From contig NZ_JAEH01000011.1 in NCBI RefSeq assembly GCF_000518805.1, forward strand, positions 1 to 64,000: a stretch of DNA of 64,000 bases, in the 5' to 3' direction. Source of the stretch: Shewanella waksmanii ATCC BAA-643. Its GTDB lineage: Bacteria > Pseudomonadota > Gammaproteobacteria > Enterobacterales > Shewanellaceae. The notes under the pieces were generated by a model. The model saw only the letters and a program-made list of their open reading frames with translations. It made no database searches and was not told the origin of the DNA. The position numbers and the translations under genes are program-made. Below, piece by piece: positions 42,642-51,079 of the stretch; positions within the stretch are counted from its first letter, which is position 1, and each line of letters opens with the position of its first letter.

Positions 42642-42717
42642 TGGTGCCCGAACCCGGAATCGAACCAGGGACACGAGGATTTTCAATCCTCTGCTCTACC
42701 GACTGAGCTATTCGGGC
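42642..42717 (-). tRNA. tRNA-Phe, anticodon GAA
   Basis: 76 nt on the minus strand: acceptor GCCCGAA/TTCGGGC, D arm GCTC-GAGC, anticodon stem GAGGA/TCCTC around TTGAAAA (anticodon GAA), T loop TTCGATT, encoded CCA. First gene of the two-tRNA transcript. Confidence 0.97.
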
Positions 42718-42718
42718 A

Positions 42719-43072
42719 ATTAACTAAGCGTTAATTAACTACTTCAAACTGGGTGTTTGTGACCCGTCTCGTTTGGAGTGCGCGTATAATATAGCGATGA
42801 TATTTTTCCTGCAAGTGCTTTTTTAATAATTTTTATCGCTTGGCTAGTAAATGTGCAAACTGCTGTAATTTTGTTTCATTGCTGATTGATAACACATCAA
42901 AATGCACGCAGTGAGGCGCTTTAGGGTTACAAAGTAAGCTAAGAGAAATCCACTCATTATGGTGAGAAAGCTAACCTTTCTAAAAAATAGAAAGGAATTG
43001 GCGAATATTAACAGTTTTTTATCAGCGAACACCGCTATATGCTTTTATGTATGTTTTACAGAGAAAGATATT
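42719..43072. other. Gene-free stretch between tRNA-Phe and the cytochrome b561 gene
   Basis: 354 bp with the tRNA promoter at 42786-42814. A small hairpin CCTTTCTA/TAGAAAGG (42975-42995) lies upstream of the cytochrome gene. A reading frame continuous with the cytochrome gene runs back to 42959 but shows no family similarity before the ATG at 43073. Nothing else recognised. Confidence 0.6.
42786..42814 (-). promoter_or_regulatory. Sigma70 promoter of the tRNA-Phe/tRNA-Thr operon
   Basis: On the minus strand TTGCAG (42814-42809), a 17-bp spacer and TATTAT (42791-42786) are followed by the G+C-rich discriminator ACGCGC, a feature of stable-RNA promoters under stringent control. Confidence 0.72.
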
Positions 43073-43624
43073 ATGTTTCGGAATAATAAACACGGCTATG
43101 GCCTGATTAGCATCTTACTGCACTGGCTAAGCGCAATAACCATTCTAGGCTTATTTGCTGTCGGATTTTGGATGGTGGACTTAACCTATTACAGCAGCTG
43201 GTACAAAACTGCACCTGAGATACATAAAGCGGTGGGGGTACTCTTGCTACTGGTGACGGTCTTTAGATTGTTTTGGCGCCTAGTTAACCCCAAGCCGATT
43301 AATGGCGGCCATAAGCTGTGGGAGAGGCGAGTCGCACATTGGACCCATGGGGCTTTGTACGCACTGTTGTTGTTGATTCTGGTTTCAGGTTATCTCATTT
43401 CGACCGCTGATGGCCGCGGGATCAATGTATTTGACCTTTTTGCCGTTCCCAGCCTTGGGGCGTTATTTGATAACCAAGCTGACTTAGCGGGTTTAGTTCA
43501 CCAATACTTAGCGTATACCTTAATTGCCCTGGTCGTTGTCCATATGTTGGGTGCGCTAAAGCATCAATTTATCGACAAAGACCAAACACTTTTAAACATC
43601 ATCAAACCTAAGGAAAATCGATGA
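43073..43624 (+). CDS. Cytochrome b561
   Basis: 183-residue four-helix di-heme membrane cytochrome of the prokaryotic b561 family. Heme-ligand-type histidines occur in SILLHWLSA, PEIHKAVG, AHWTHGALY and VVVHMLGALKHQF. ATG 43073 (MFRNNKHGYGL) matches the family start; the longer frame from 42959 adds 38 unrelated residues. Its stop overlaps the yceI start (ATGA), a pairing common in proteobacteria, where b561 and YceI are thought to act together in redox or isoprenoid-quinone handling (function not settled). Confidence 0.9.
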   Translation: MFRNNKHGYGLISILLHWLSAITILGLFAVGFWMVDLTYYSSWYKTAPEIHKAVGVLLLLVTVFRLFWRLVNPKPINGGHKLWERRVAHWTHGALYALLLLILVSGYLISTADGRGINVFDLFAVPSLGALFDNQADLAGLVHQYLAYTLIALVVVHMLGALKHQFIDKDQTLLNIIKPKENR

Positions 43625-44196
43625 AAAAATCACTTTATAGCATGATTGCTGCAACAGCGTTAATGGCATCATCTCAAGCCCTTGCTGCTGACTACGTTAT
43701 CGATACGCAAGGAGCGCATGCCTCGATTCAATTTAAAGTAAACCATTTAGGCTATAGCTTTGTGGTTGGCCGCTTTAATGAATTTGAAGGAAACTTCAAT
43801 TTTGATGCTAAGGCGGTTGCAAGCTCAAAGGTTAGCGTGAAAATTAATACAGCCAGCATAGATTCAAACCATGCTGAACGTGACAAGCACCTCAGGGGTG
43901 CGGATTTTCTCAATACCAGTAAATTCCCACAAGCGACGTTCGAGTCAACATCTGCGGTTGATAAAGGTGATGGTCAGTTTGTCCTCAATGGCAACTTAAC
44001 CTTAAATGGCGTGACTAAGCCAGTGGCCATTGATGCGACAATGATTGGTGAAGGTCAAGACCCGTGGGGGGGATATCGTGCTGGCTTTATTGGTGAGACC
44101 GAGTTTGCCCTTAAAGATTATGATATCAAAATGGACTTGGGCCCGGCATCTAGCCATGTACAACTATCGTTAGTGGTTGAAGGTATTAAGCAGTAA
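43621..44196 (+). CDS. yceI: YceI-family periplasmic protein
   Basis: 191-residue periplasmic lipocalin-like beta-barrel that binds polyisoprenoids. Signal peptide MKKSLYSMIAATALMASSQALA; family motifs DTQGAHASIQFKVNHLGYSF, the HAERDKHLRGADFLN segment and GNLTLNGVTKPVAID. Translationally coupled to the cytochrome b561 gene. Confidence 0.92.
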   Translation: MKKSLYSMIAATALMASSQALAADYVIDTQGAHASIQFKVNHLGYSFVVGRFNEFEGNFNFDAKAVASSKVSVKINTASIDSNHAERDKHLRGADFLNTSKFPQATFESTSAVDKGDGQFVLNGNLTLNGVTKPVAIDATMIGEGQDPWGGYRAGFIGETEFALKDYDIKMDLGPASSHVQLSLVVEGIKQ

Positions 44197-44202
44197 AACT
44201 AA

Positions 44203-44226
44203 AAAAGGCGCCGTTGGGCGCCTTTT
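44203..44226. terminator. Bidirectional terminator between yceI and yggX
   Basis: Stem AAAAGGCGCC / GGCGCCTTTT, loop GTTG. It serves both converging genes; the yggX stop codon is 2 bp away. Confidence 0.82.
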
Positions 44227-44227
44227 A

Positions 44228-44506
44228 TTATTCTTCGTCTTTTTGTGGCACATAGCCTTCAATTTCGACTTCTTTGCCTTCAAATAAGAAGTTAACCATC
44301 TGCTCTTCGAGATACTTCCTATCATCTACATTCATCATATTGAGCTTGTGCTCATTGATAAGCATTGTTTGCTTAGATTGCCATAGTGTCCAAGCTTCTT
44401 GGCTGATATTGTCAAATATACGTTTACCAAGCTCACCGGGATATAGCTGAAATGCTAGGCCATCTGCCTCTTTTTTAAGATATTGGCAATTTACTGTGCG
44501 AGCCAT
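44228..44506 (-). CDS. yggX: Iron-trafficking / Fe-S protection protein YggX
   Basis: 92-residue protein with the conserved [17 protein letters not shown] start (Cys7), [14 protein letters not shown] and EHKLNMMN. It helps protect iron-sulfur proteins against oxidative damage. It lies 2 bp after mutY, whose product has a 4Fe-4S cluster, as in E. coli. Confidence 0.96.
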   Translation of the reverse strand: MARTVNCQYLKKEADGLAFQLYPGELGKRIFDNISQEAWTLWQSKQTMLINEHKLNMMNVDDRKYLEEQMVNFLFEGKEVEIEGYVPQKDEE

Positions 44507-44508
44507 GA

Positions 44509-45564
44509 TTACTCCTTAGTTGATACGGTTCCTAAATTGGCCAAGATTCGCTCGGTAGCAGCGGCGAGGCCAACTTTAGGTGGTGTGGCTATGTTATACC
44601 AGACCGCGAGGTCAGGTTCCATGATCTGATTGTGGCTCTGGCTGCTAAAAGCAACGTAGGCGCTAATATCAAGATGAAAGTGGCTAAAGGTATGCCTAAA
44701 GGCTGTTAGCTCTTCAGCGCGTAAATCAAGCTGATGTGTCTTTGCGTAAGTTCGGAGTTCATCTAGGCTGTTAAACTGAGGGAAACACCATAGGCCGCCC
44801 CAAATTCCCGCTGCAGGGCGTTTTATCATCATTGTTTGTTGCTCATCTATAATGGCGAGCATATATGCTGATTTAGCTGGGATCTGTTTTTTGGGCTTCT
44901 TACCTGGGTAGTCAGTTTGTTTGCCAGATAGCTGCGCCTGGCAATCTACCGCCACTGGACAGTGAGCGCATTGTGGTTTGCTTCTACTGCAAATACTGGC
45001 GCCTAAATCCATCATTGCTTGGTTATACTTTTGTATGTCAGTTTTTGGCGTGTACAGTTCTGTTTGCTGCCACAACCTGTTTTCGACTGATTTAGTTCCG
45101 GGCCAGCCTGCAATCGCGCCATGCCTTGCTAAAACACGCTTCACATTACCATCTAAAATAGGATGGTGTTGCCCTAAAGATAATGATAACACCGCGCCTG
45201 CTGTCGAACGACCGATCCCCGGTAGTGCCAATACTTGCTCAAACTCCTCAGGGAATTGTCCCTGATACTCATCTCGCATGATTTGTGCAGCTTTATGTAG
45301 GTTGCGGGCCCTGGCGTAATAGCCAAGCCCTGTCCAATAATGCAGCACTTCATCTTGCTCAGCGTTGGCCAATTCGGTAATGGTGGTAAACCGGGCTAAA
45401 AATCGTTCGTAGTAAGGGATCACTGTAGCCACTTGGGTTTGCTGCAGCATGATCTCAGATATCCAGACTTTATAGGGTGTTTTTTGTTGTTGCCAAGGAA
45501 GGTGTTTACGTCCGTGGTCGTTGTACCAACTGACGACACGTTGGCTAAAGCTTTTTGTTGTCAT
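44509..45564 (-). CDS. mutY: A/G-specific adenine DNA glycosylase MutY
   Basis: Removes A mispaired with 8-oxoG. 351 residues: catalytic Glu in [12 protein letters not shown], helix-hairpin-helix [14 protein letters not shown], catalytic Asp in [11 protein letters not shown], cluster cysteines C-x6-C-x2-C-x5-C ([17 protein letters not shown]), and a C-terminal MutT-like domain ([10 protein letters not shown]). The ATG at 45564 (MTTKSFSQ) matches the family; the frame extends 16 codons upstream. Divergent from trmB. Confidence 0.96.
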   Translation of the reverse strand: MTTKSFSQRVVSWYNDHGRKHLPWQQQKTPYKVWISEIMLQQTQVATVIPYYERFLARFTTITELANAEQDEVLHYWTGLGYYARARNLHKAAQIMRDEYQGQFPEEFEQVLALPGIGRSTAGAVLSLSLGQHHPILDGNVKRVLARHGAIAGWPGTKSVENRLWQQTELYTPKTDIQKYNQAMMDLGASICSRSKPQCAHCPVAVDCQAQLSGKQTDYPGKKPKKQIPAKSAYMLAIIDEQQTMMIKRPAAGIWGGLWCFPQFNSLDELRTYAKTHQLDLRAEELTAFRHTFSHFHLDISAYVAFSSQSHNQIMEPDLAVWYNIATPPKVGLAAATERILANLGTVSTKE

Positions 45565-45627
45565 GGCGCCAGTGTAACCATGCCTTATAGCCATCACAAC
45601 AAATATTAACATTTAGTGATAGGCTAA

Positions 45628-45656
45628 TTCGCACCTTTTTGTATTCTTGGTATACT
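45628..45656 (+). promoter_or_regulatory. Possible extended -10 promoter for trmB
   Basis: TTCGCA (45628-45633), 17-bp spacer, TATACT (45651-45656) preceded by TGG (extended -10). It would give a 5' leader of about 150 nt before trmB. A second candidate lies about 45 bp downstream (TTGCAC then GATAAT). Confidence 0.4.
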
Positions 45657-45812
45657 TTGGCAACAATAAGGGTTGCACTGTCCAGTTAACTTTGGATAAT
45701 GCCTGCTCTTTGAAAATTATTCTACTGTCAGGGTTGTGTGTCGTCGCTTGGTGAAAACCAGCAGATGCAATAACCTACGGTATGGTCCAAGTGAGATAGA
45801 GGCACAAAGCAC

Positions 45813-46529
45813 ATGAGCGAAGTAACCACTGCTGAATTTAATGAAGAGGGTAAGTACCTTCGCAAAGTGAGAAGCTTTGTTTTACGCGAAGGGCGTTTGA
45901 CTAAAGGTCAAGCGCTTGCATTTGAACAGCAGTGGCCAACTATGGGCTTAGACTATTCGCCTGAGCCATTGGACTTAGTTAAGGTGTTTGGCCGCGAAGC
46001 GGACACCGTACTTGAAATCGGCTTCGGCATGGGGGCCTCGTTAGTCGCGATGGCGAAAGCGGCACCAGAACTTAACTTTATCGGTATTGAGGTTCATAAA
46101 CCCGGTGTTGGCGCATGCTTAGCGGATGCGGCAGAAGCGGGCGTCACCAATTTACGTGTTTTCCACCATGATGCCGTAGAAGTGCTAGAGAACAGTATCG
46201 TGCCGGCGTCATTAGCGCGTGTACAACTATTTTTCCCTGATCCTTGGCACAAAAAGCGTCATCATAAGCGTCGTATTGTTCAGCCTGAGTTTGTTGAAAC
46301 GATTCGGAGTGCGCTAAAAATTGGTGGTGTTTTCCACCTCGCCACCGATTGGGAAAACTACTCCGAGCACATGTTAGAGGTGATGACAGCTGCACCGGGC
46401 TATAAAAACCAATCTACAACTGGAGATGTGGTTCCACGCCCGGATCACCGACCGCTGACTAAGTTTGAAGCTCGCGGCCATCGCTTAGGTCATGGCGTTT
46501 GGGATTTAATGTTTGAAAGAGACCAATAA
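45813..46529 (+). CDS. trmB: tRNA (guanine-N7)-methyltransferase
   Basis: SAM-dependent enzyme making m7G46 in tRNA. 238 residues, with SAM motif [12 protein letters not shown] and the RNA-binding/catalytic segment [15 protein letters not shown], plus the C-terminal [17 protein letters not shown]. First gene of trmB-yggL-glsB. Confidence 0.96.
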   Translation: MSEVTTAEFNEEGKYLRKVRSFVLREGRLTKGQALAFEQQWPTMGLDYSPEPLDLVKVFGREADTVLEIGFGMGASLVAMAKAAPELNFIGIEVHKPGVGACLADAAEAGVTNLRVFHHDAVEVLENSIVPASLARVQLFFPDPWHKKRHHKRRIVQPEFVETIRSALKIGGVFHLATDWENYSEHMLEVMTAAPGYKNQSTTGDVVPRPDHRPLTKFEARGHRLGHGVWDLMFERDQ

Positions 46530-46567
46530 TCTGTCTCAACTATCTACCTCACTAGGGAAATAAAATT

Positions 46568-46891
46568 ATGGCAACACGTAGTCGTCGTTTGCGCAAAAAG
46601 TTGCGTATAGATGAGTTTCAAGAATTTGGCTTTGATGTTAACTGGACTTTCAATGAGTCAGTAAGCGAAGCGCAAATTGATACCGCGGTTGATGCGTTTA
46701 TCGATACTGTGATTGAGCCAAGAAACCTCGGTTTCCATGGTGGTGGTCATAAAGAGTGGGAAGGCATTATCGCAACCCAGACTATTGGTAAGTGCACAGA
46801 GGAAGATCGTCAAGCGGTAAAAGCATTCTGGGATGGCCAAGACGTTAAAGATGTTGAAGTTAGCGACCTTTATGATATTTGGTGGAGTTAA
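46568..46891 (+). CDS. yggL: YggL, 50S subunit-associated protein (DUF469)
   Basis: 107-residue protein with the family N-terminus ([19 protein letters not shown]) and C-terminus ([12 protein letters not shown]). E. coli YggL binds the 50S subunit. The stop TAA overlaps the glsB start (TAATG), indicating coupling. Confidence 0.93.
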   Translation: MATRSRRLRKKLRIDEFQEFGFDVNWTFNESVSEAQIDTAVDAFIDTVIEPRNLGFHGGGHKEWEGIIATQTIGKCTEEDRQAVKAFWDGQDVKDVEVSDLYDIWWS

Positions 46892-47805
46892 TGCCAGATG
46901 AGCAAATGCTCGAGCAAGTGCTCGAGCAAGTGCGACCCCTGCTAGGCAAAGGTAAGGTCGCCGATTACATTCCAGCGCTGGCAAACGTGGATGCCAATAA
47001 GCTTGGGATCGCTATCACCACGCTCGATGGCACCACCATTGGTGCCGGTGACTATTTAGAACCATTCTCCATTCAAAGTATCTCCAAAGTGTTTAGCCTC
47101 ACGCTTGCGCTAACGCTTTATGAAGAGCAAGAGATATGGTCTCGTGTGGGTAAAGAGCCTTCTGGTCAATCGTTCAACTCGCTGGTTCAAGTGGAGTTAG
47201 AGCGAGGCTTACCTCGAAATCCTTTTATTAATGCCGGCGCGTTAGTGATTGCCGATATGCTCCAAGGTCGCTTAGGCGCGCCTAAGCAACGTATGCTAGA
47301 AGTCGTCCGTAAGCTAAGCAACAACTCACATATTTGCTATGACAAAGCGGTCGCTGCTTCTGAGTATGAACACAGTGCCCGTAACGCCGCGATTGCCTAT
47401 TTGATGAAATCTTTTGGTAACTTCAACAACGATGTTGATACCGTGCTTAAAAGTTACTTTCATTATTGCGCGATGCGCATGAGTTGTGCTGATTTATCTC
47501 GGGCAATGTTGTATTTAGCGAATGCGGGCACCAGTATTCGAGGCGACCGGTTGGTTTCACCAGTACAAACTCGCCAACTTAACGCATTGTTGGCCACATC
47601 AGGGCTTTATGATGGCGCGGGCGAGTTTGCCTATCGTGTTGGTATGCCAGGAAAAAGTGGTGTAGGTGGCGGTATTATAGCTGTCATACCCGGTGACATG
47701 GCGGTGTGTGTGTGGTCGCCTGAGTTAGACAAAAATGGTAACTCACTGGCGGGAACTGCCGCGCTAGAATCGCTTTGCCAAGCACTCGGTCGTTCGATTT
47801 TCTAA
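46891..47805 (+). CDS. glsB: Glutaminase
   Basis: Hydrolyses glutamine to glutamate and ammonia; serine-dependent beta-lactamase-like fold. 304 residues with catalytic Ser-x-x-Lys in [39 protein letters not shown] and [16 protein letters not shown] 46891 overlaps the yggL stop. The codons for LEQVLEQV near the start are an exact 12-base direct repeat (CTCGAGCAAGTG twice), with a third imperfect unit before it. Confidence 0.95.
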   Translation: MPDEQMLEQVLEQVRPLLGKGKVADYIPALANVDANKLGIAITTLDGTTIGAGDYLEPFSIQSISKVFSLTLALTLYEEQEIWSRVGKEPSGQSFNSLVQVELERGLPRNPFINAGALVIADMLQGRLGAPKQRMLEVVRKLSNNSHICYDKAVAASEYEHSARNAAIAYLMKSFGNFNNDVDTVLKSYFHYCAMRMSCADLSRAMLYLANAGTSIRGDRLVSPVQTRQLNALLATSGLYDGAGEFAYRVGMPGKSGVGGGIIAVIPGDMAVCVWSPELDKNGNSLAGTAALESLCQALGRSIF

Positions 47806-48002
47806 TTCTGTTGGTCAATGTCACTAATTTTTAGTGGCAATGACTGCTATTTTCCTTCCATACTCCGCCAAATTATTAATAATTCTTTTAATTACAGTAA
47901 TTTAAAAAGTTGGCATGGCAACTGCTATAACTATTATCAATAGACAGCTAAAGACTTTAGGTCTTATCAGCAATTAGATTAAATGAGCAAAAGGATAAAG
48001 TG

Positions 48003-48830
48003 ATGAAGAAATTGGCCGCTTCAGTAGGGATAACCGCAATGGTACTGGCTACAACTGCGTCAGCATGGGCGCATGATGGTGAAGGTAACCATATTAGCTT
48101 TGGTGACAATAAGCAGTGTGATGTTGCGCTTAATTATGATGTTGCAGTTGAGCCTAAAAAGCTGACAGTAAGTGACGGTGGCAAAGAAGTCTATCGTGTA
48201 GAGTTTGGCAAACTGTTCGTTGAAGGCAAAGAGATCGCGTTGAACAGCAGTCAACAAGCACTGGTTAATGACTATAGCGAGCAAGTCTCTAAGCAAGTGC
48301 CAGAAGTTATCGAGCTTGTGAATGATGCGGTAGAAATTGCTACATCAGCCGTAAGTATGGCGCTAACGCCGCTATTGGGTGATGCCAGCGGCGCCAAGAT
48401 TGACACCATGATGGATGGGCTTAGTGAGCGCATTGAGTCTGTGGCCTACCAAAATGGCGACAAGTTTTATATTGGCGCCACCGAGTCATCATTGGAGCAA
48501 ACTTTTGGTGAAGACTTTGAAAAAGAGCTTGATCAGTTAGTACAAAGCTCTATTGGCAGCATGATGATGACCTTAGGCAGTGAAATGATGGCCGGTGACG
48601 GTGACACTTTCGAAGAGAAAATGAACTCTTTTGGCCAAAGAATGGAGCGTATGGGCCAAGATATAGAGCGTGAAATGGAGCAACAAGCCCAAGATCTTGA
48701 AGTACGTGCAGAGCGCGTTTGCGACAACTTTGAGCAGTTACTGGTCACAGAAAACAAACTACGTGCTCAAGTATCCAGTTTAAAGAATTACGCGTTGATT
48801 GATACCAGCAACCAACCTTTGCGTGAATAG
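48003..48830 (+). CDS. yggN: YggN-family protein (DUF2884), periplasmic
   Basis: 275-residue exported protein: signal peptide MKKLAASVGITAMVLATTASAWA, a His-rich mature start (HDGEGNH), then a helical region rich in Glu, Met and Gln (about residues 180-240) likely to form coiled coil. It matches the DUF2884/YggN family, whose function is unknown. The neighbourhood (trmB-yggL) agrees with E. coli, where yggN is also adjacent. ATG 48003 follows AAAAGGATAAAG. Confidence 0.82.
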   Translation: MKKLAASVGITAMVLATTASAWAHDGEGNHISFGDNKQCDVALNYDVAVEPKKLTVSDGGKEVYRVEFGKLFVEGKEIALNSSQQALVNDYSEQVSKQVPEVIELVNDAVEIATSAVSMALTPLLGDASGAKIDTMMDGLSERIESVAYQNGDKFYIGATESSLEQTFGEDFEKELDQLVQSSIGSMMMTLGSEMMAGDGDTFEEKMNSFGQRMERMGQDIEREMEQQAQDLEVRAERVCDNFEQLLVTENKLRAQVSSLKNYALIDTSNQPLRE

Positions 48831-49187
48831 CGACGCTATTCGTTAAGCTACATTTCTCCTTGTTGCGCCCAACCGCAATTGCAACGGCCTCAAATGATAA
48901 TTCATTTGGGGCTTTTTTATGCAATTGTGTTGTGGGGATTTTCTCTTATACTTTTGCATTATCTTTGTTTAAAAATACATATTAGAAATAATGGGCAAAT
49001 CTTTGGTATACTTAAAAAAATAATAACAATATCGATCAGATTTTTGACCAAATACTGATTGCGAAATTGACCCTACTTACGCATATTCTCGATTATTCAA
49101 TGCAGTGTGGATTAGCCGTTTAACATCCTTACCTATTTGATTATTAAAGAATAATATTGGTGTCGCAAATACCTGAAGGCGATTTAC
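48831..49187. other. Gene-free stretch upstream of the LysR regulator
   Basis: 357 bp. It holds the yggN terminator (48887-48918) and then a very A+T-rich stretch likely to contain the LysR promoter; no repeat, operator or RNA gene is evident. Confidence 0.5.
48887..48918 (+). terminator. Terminator after yggN
   Basis: Stem GCCTCAAATGA / TCATTTGGGGC (one G-T pair), small loop, followed by TTTTTT. Confidence 0.82.
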
Positions 49188-50132
49188 ATGTTAGAACTTT
49201 TGGAACCTATTGCTATTTTTACCCATGTTGCTAGGGCAGGAAGCTTTAGCTCTGCTGCACGCAAATTGGGCATATCTAAATCTAAGGTAAGTACTCAAGT
49301 TGCTGACTTGGAGCACAAATTAGGTGTGCAGCTAATACAAAGAACTACGCGCAGTTTGAGTCTGACAGAAGCGGGTCAACTGCTTTATACCCAAGGCGAA
49401 GAGCTATTACGAGATGCTGATCAAGCGGTGGCCAGTGTCCATAATCTTAATGATGCTACTCGCGGTGTATTGAAGGTAGGGATTTCTCAATCATTCGGTA
49501 CTATGCATATTATCCCCGCACTGCCAGAGTTTATGGCTAAGCATCCAGAGTTAGAGCTACAAGTTAGCTTGCTAGATCATAAAGTCGATGTCGTGAGCGA
49601 AGGCTTAGATCTGTTGTTGACGATGTCTGAGCAATTGCCTTTAGGCATGGTGGCTCGCCCACTGATGAAATGTCAGTTCCTTCTTACAGCTTCACCTGAA
49701 TATATTGCCAAACATGGTCAGCCAGAGCGTCCTGAGCAGCTTGTTGATCATAATTGTTTGGTGTATCACGGCGAATGGCACGAACACAGTGTGTGGCAGT
49801 TTAAGCGCGGTGAAGATTACTGTGAGATTGGCGTTTCTGGTAACTTTAGAGTGGATAATGCGCCAGCACTGAAATCTGCAGCAGTAAGTGGTTTAGGGGT
49901 TGTTTATTTAGCCAGTTACTTGCTTGAAGATGAGATTGCTAAGGGCACGTTAGTGCCTATTTTACCTGAGTGGCAATTGACCAACCATTTGCCGCTACAG
50001 GCTGTCTATCCTCGTCGTAAACACCTTGCGCCCAAAGTCAGTGCCTTTATTGACTTTATTAAAGAACATATTGGTACGCCTCCATATTGGGATGCGCCTT
50101 ATGCTGAACTTTATGCGAAGCGTAAGTCTTAA
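49188..50132 (+). CDS. LysR-family transcriptional regulator
   Basis: 314 residues: N-terminal winged helix (FTHVARAGSFSSAARKLGISKSKVS, residues 12-36) and C-terminal effector domain (LKVGISQSFGTMHIIPALPEF; VDNAPALKSAAVSGLGVVYL). It belongs to the CrgA/DsdC-like branch without a recognisable target. GAAGG precedes the ATG. There is no adjacent divergent gene to suggest its regulon. A terminator follows at 50228-50267. Confidence 0.9.
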   Translation: MLELLEPIAIFTHVARAGSFSSAARKLGISKSKVSTQVADLEHKLGVQLIQRTTRSLSLTEAGQLLYTQGEELLRDADQAVASVHNLNDATRGVLKVGISQSFGTMHIIPALPEFMAKHPELELQVSLLDHKVDVVSEGLDLLLTMSEQLPLGMVARPLMKCQFLLTASPEYIAKHGQPERPEQLVDHNCLVYHGEWHEHSVWQFKRGEDYCEIGVSGNFRVDNAPALKSAAVSGLGVVYLASYLLEDEIAKGTLVPILPEWQLTNHLPLQAVYPRRKHLAPKVSAFIDFIKEHIGTPPYWDAPYAELYAKRKS

Positions 50133-50227
50133 ATTAGGGACGATGTAAAATAGTAGATGAGCTAGTATTGTTGGCTTTTTGAACATTATAATTTTAGTTA
50201 TTCTGGAAACATTGTTTCATATCTAGA

Positions 50228-50267
50228 ACAAAAAGGCGGCACCTTGCAGTCGATCGCCTTTTTTGTT
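50228..50267 (+). terminator. Terminator after the LysR gene
   Basis: Stem AACAAAAAGGCG / CGCCTTTTTTGTT with a loop of about 16 bases and a T run. Confidence 0.75.
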
Positions 50268-50354
50268 AATTAAAACAAATGATTACGTGTTGTTATTGCT
50301 ACTTGTATTGTGCCGTTTTGTTTAGTTATTACTAATGGTGAGTGTGAGTTTTTA

Positions 50355-50382
50355 TTGTCATTTGTTCTGTAAATAATACAAT
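50355..50382 (+). promoter_or_regulatory. Sigma70 promoter of a candidate small RNA
   Basis: TTGTCA, 16-bp spacer, TACAAT: five of six matches in each hexamer. It stands in a gene-free region and points to the short terminator-bounded segment at 50388-50451. Confidence 0.5.
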
Positions 50383-50387
50383 GGTGG

Positions 50388-50451
50388 AAATTGAATTAGG
50401 GTGTCTGAGACCCTTAAGAAAGCTAAAGAATGACCCCTCTTGGCTTTTTTT
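50388..50451 (+). ncRNA. Candidate small RNA of about 60-65 nt
   Basis: Between the promoter hexamers at 50355-50382 and a T7 run at 50445-50451. It contains a first hairpin around AGGGTGTC-TGA-GACCCT and a terminator hairpin with stem 50416-50426 / 50440-50450 (A+T-rich, with G-T pairs). No coding frame with a ribosome-binding site. I do not recognise a known RNA family. Confidence 0.35.
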
Positions 50452-50546
50452 CGCAGACAGCGGCAACGCGGCTTTAATTCAATGCTGACAGCGGTTTAAG
50501 AACTAAAACAATGTCGGCTTTAAACCATCATCCTAGTTTTTGGTTT

Positions 50547-50575
50547 ACCCCGGCTTTTACCGGGGTATTTTTCTT
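50547..50575 (+). terminator. Second terminator in the gene-free region
   Basis: Stem ACCCCGG / CCGGGGT, loop CTTTTA, then ATTTTTCTTTTT. No gene precedes it within 400 bp other than the LysR gene and the candidate small RNA, so it may end a longer form of that RNA or a second RNA (about 50455-50570). Confidence 0.7.
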
Positions 50576-50657
50576 TTTAGGGTCAACTTCGCTAATCTCA
50601 TCCTTTATCTAACGGCGCTTTGTGCAAACGCACCTTCAACAAGTTTGTCTGTGAATC

Positions 50658-50673
50658 TTATACTGATTGGTAT
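50658..50673. repeat. Solitary terminal repeat abutting copy C
   Basis: TTATACTGATTGGTAT, the right-end motif of the MITE-like element, stands one base before the left end of copy C, making a perfect head-to-head palindrome of two ends. Confidence 0.8.
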
Positions 50674-50674
50674 A

Positions 50675-50938
50675 ATACCAATCAGTATAAGAATTTGATC
50701 TACTCAGCGCGCTTTGGGCAAACTAATTCAAGGCGAATGATTGAAACCATGGTTGTTCCCTTGTGAAATTATTCAACGCAGAAGTAGGCAGCCAAAACGC
50801 GCCAGAATGGCGAGTTTTAGCGATTCTGATGCTGTGTTAACGAGCTTAACCGTAGAATAACTATGCTCTTCACTCGTTGCCTTACCTCAGAACCGCTAAA
50901 CTCTCGCTGAGTGACTAAATGTTTATACTGATTGGTAT
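50675..50938. mobile_element. MITE-like repeat, full-length copy C (264 bp)
   Basis: Same organisation as copy B: 16-bp terminal inverted repeats at 50675-50690 and 50923-50938, non-coding centre with nested inverted motifs, same orientation. Differences from copy B are scattered single-base changes and a 1-bp length change, so the copies are not recent duplicates of each other. Confidence 0.85.
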
Positions 50939-51022
50939 AATTAATATTTGCCATAGCCTATTTGTCACAGCCCCATGGAAATCTTCGGTCAATTTCCTTT
51001 GATTGAATTGATAGCAAGCAAT

Positions 51023-51060
51023 AAAAAAGCCCCGTAAGCAACAATTTGCTGACGAGGCTT
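51023..51060 (-). terminator. Terminator of the DUF885 gene
   Basis: On the minus strand AAGCCTCGT pairs with ACGGGGCTT (one mismatch), with inner pairing AGCAAA/TTGCT, followed by a run of T, 20 bp after the stop. Confidence 0.75.
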
Positions 51061-51079
51061 AATGGTCAATACTGACGAA

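Noticed and set aside
42959-43072. Upstream extension of the cytochrome b561 frame by 38 codons
   Set aside because: The added residues do not resemble the family or a signal peptide; MFRNNKHGYGL at 43073 is the normal N-terminus.
50388-50575. GcvB-like RNA next to a LysR gene
   Set aside because: GcvB is divergent from gcvA, whereas this segment is downstream and codirectional with the LysR gene, and its sequence does not show the GcvB G/U-rich seed in the proposed transcript.
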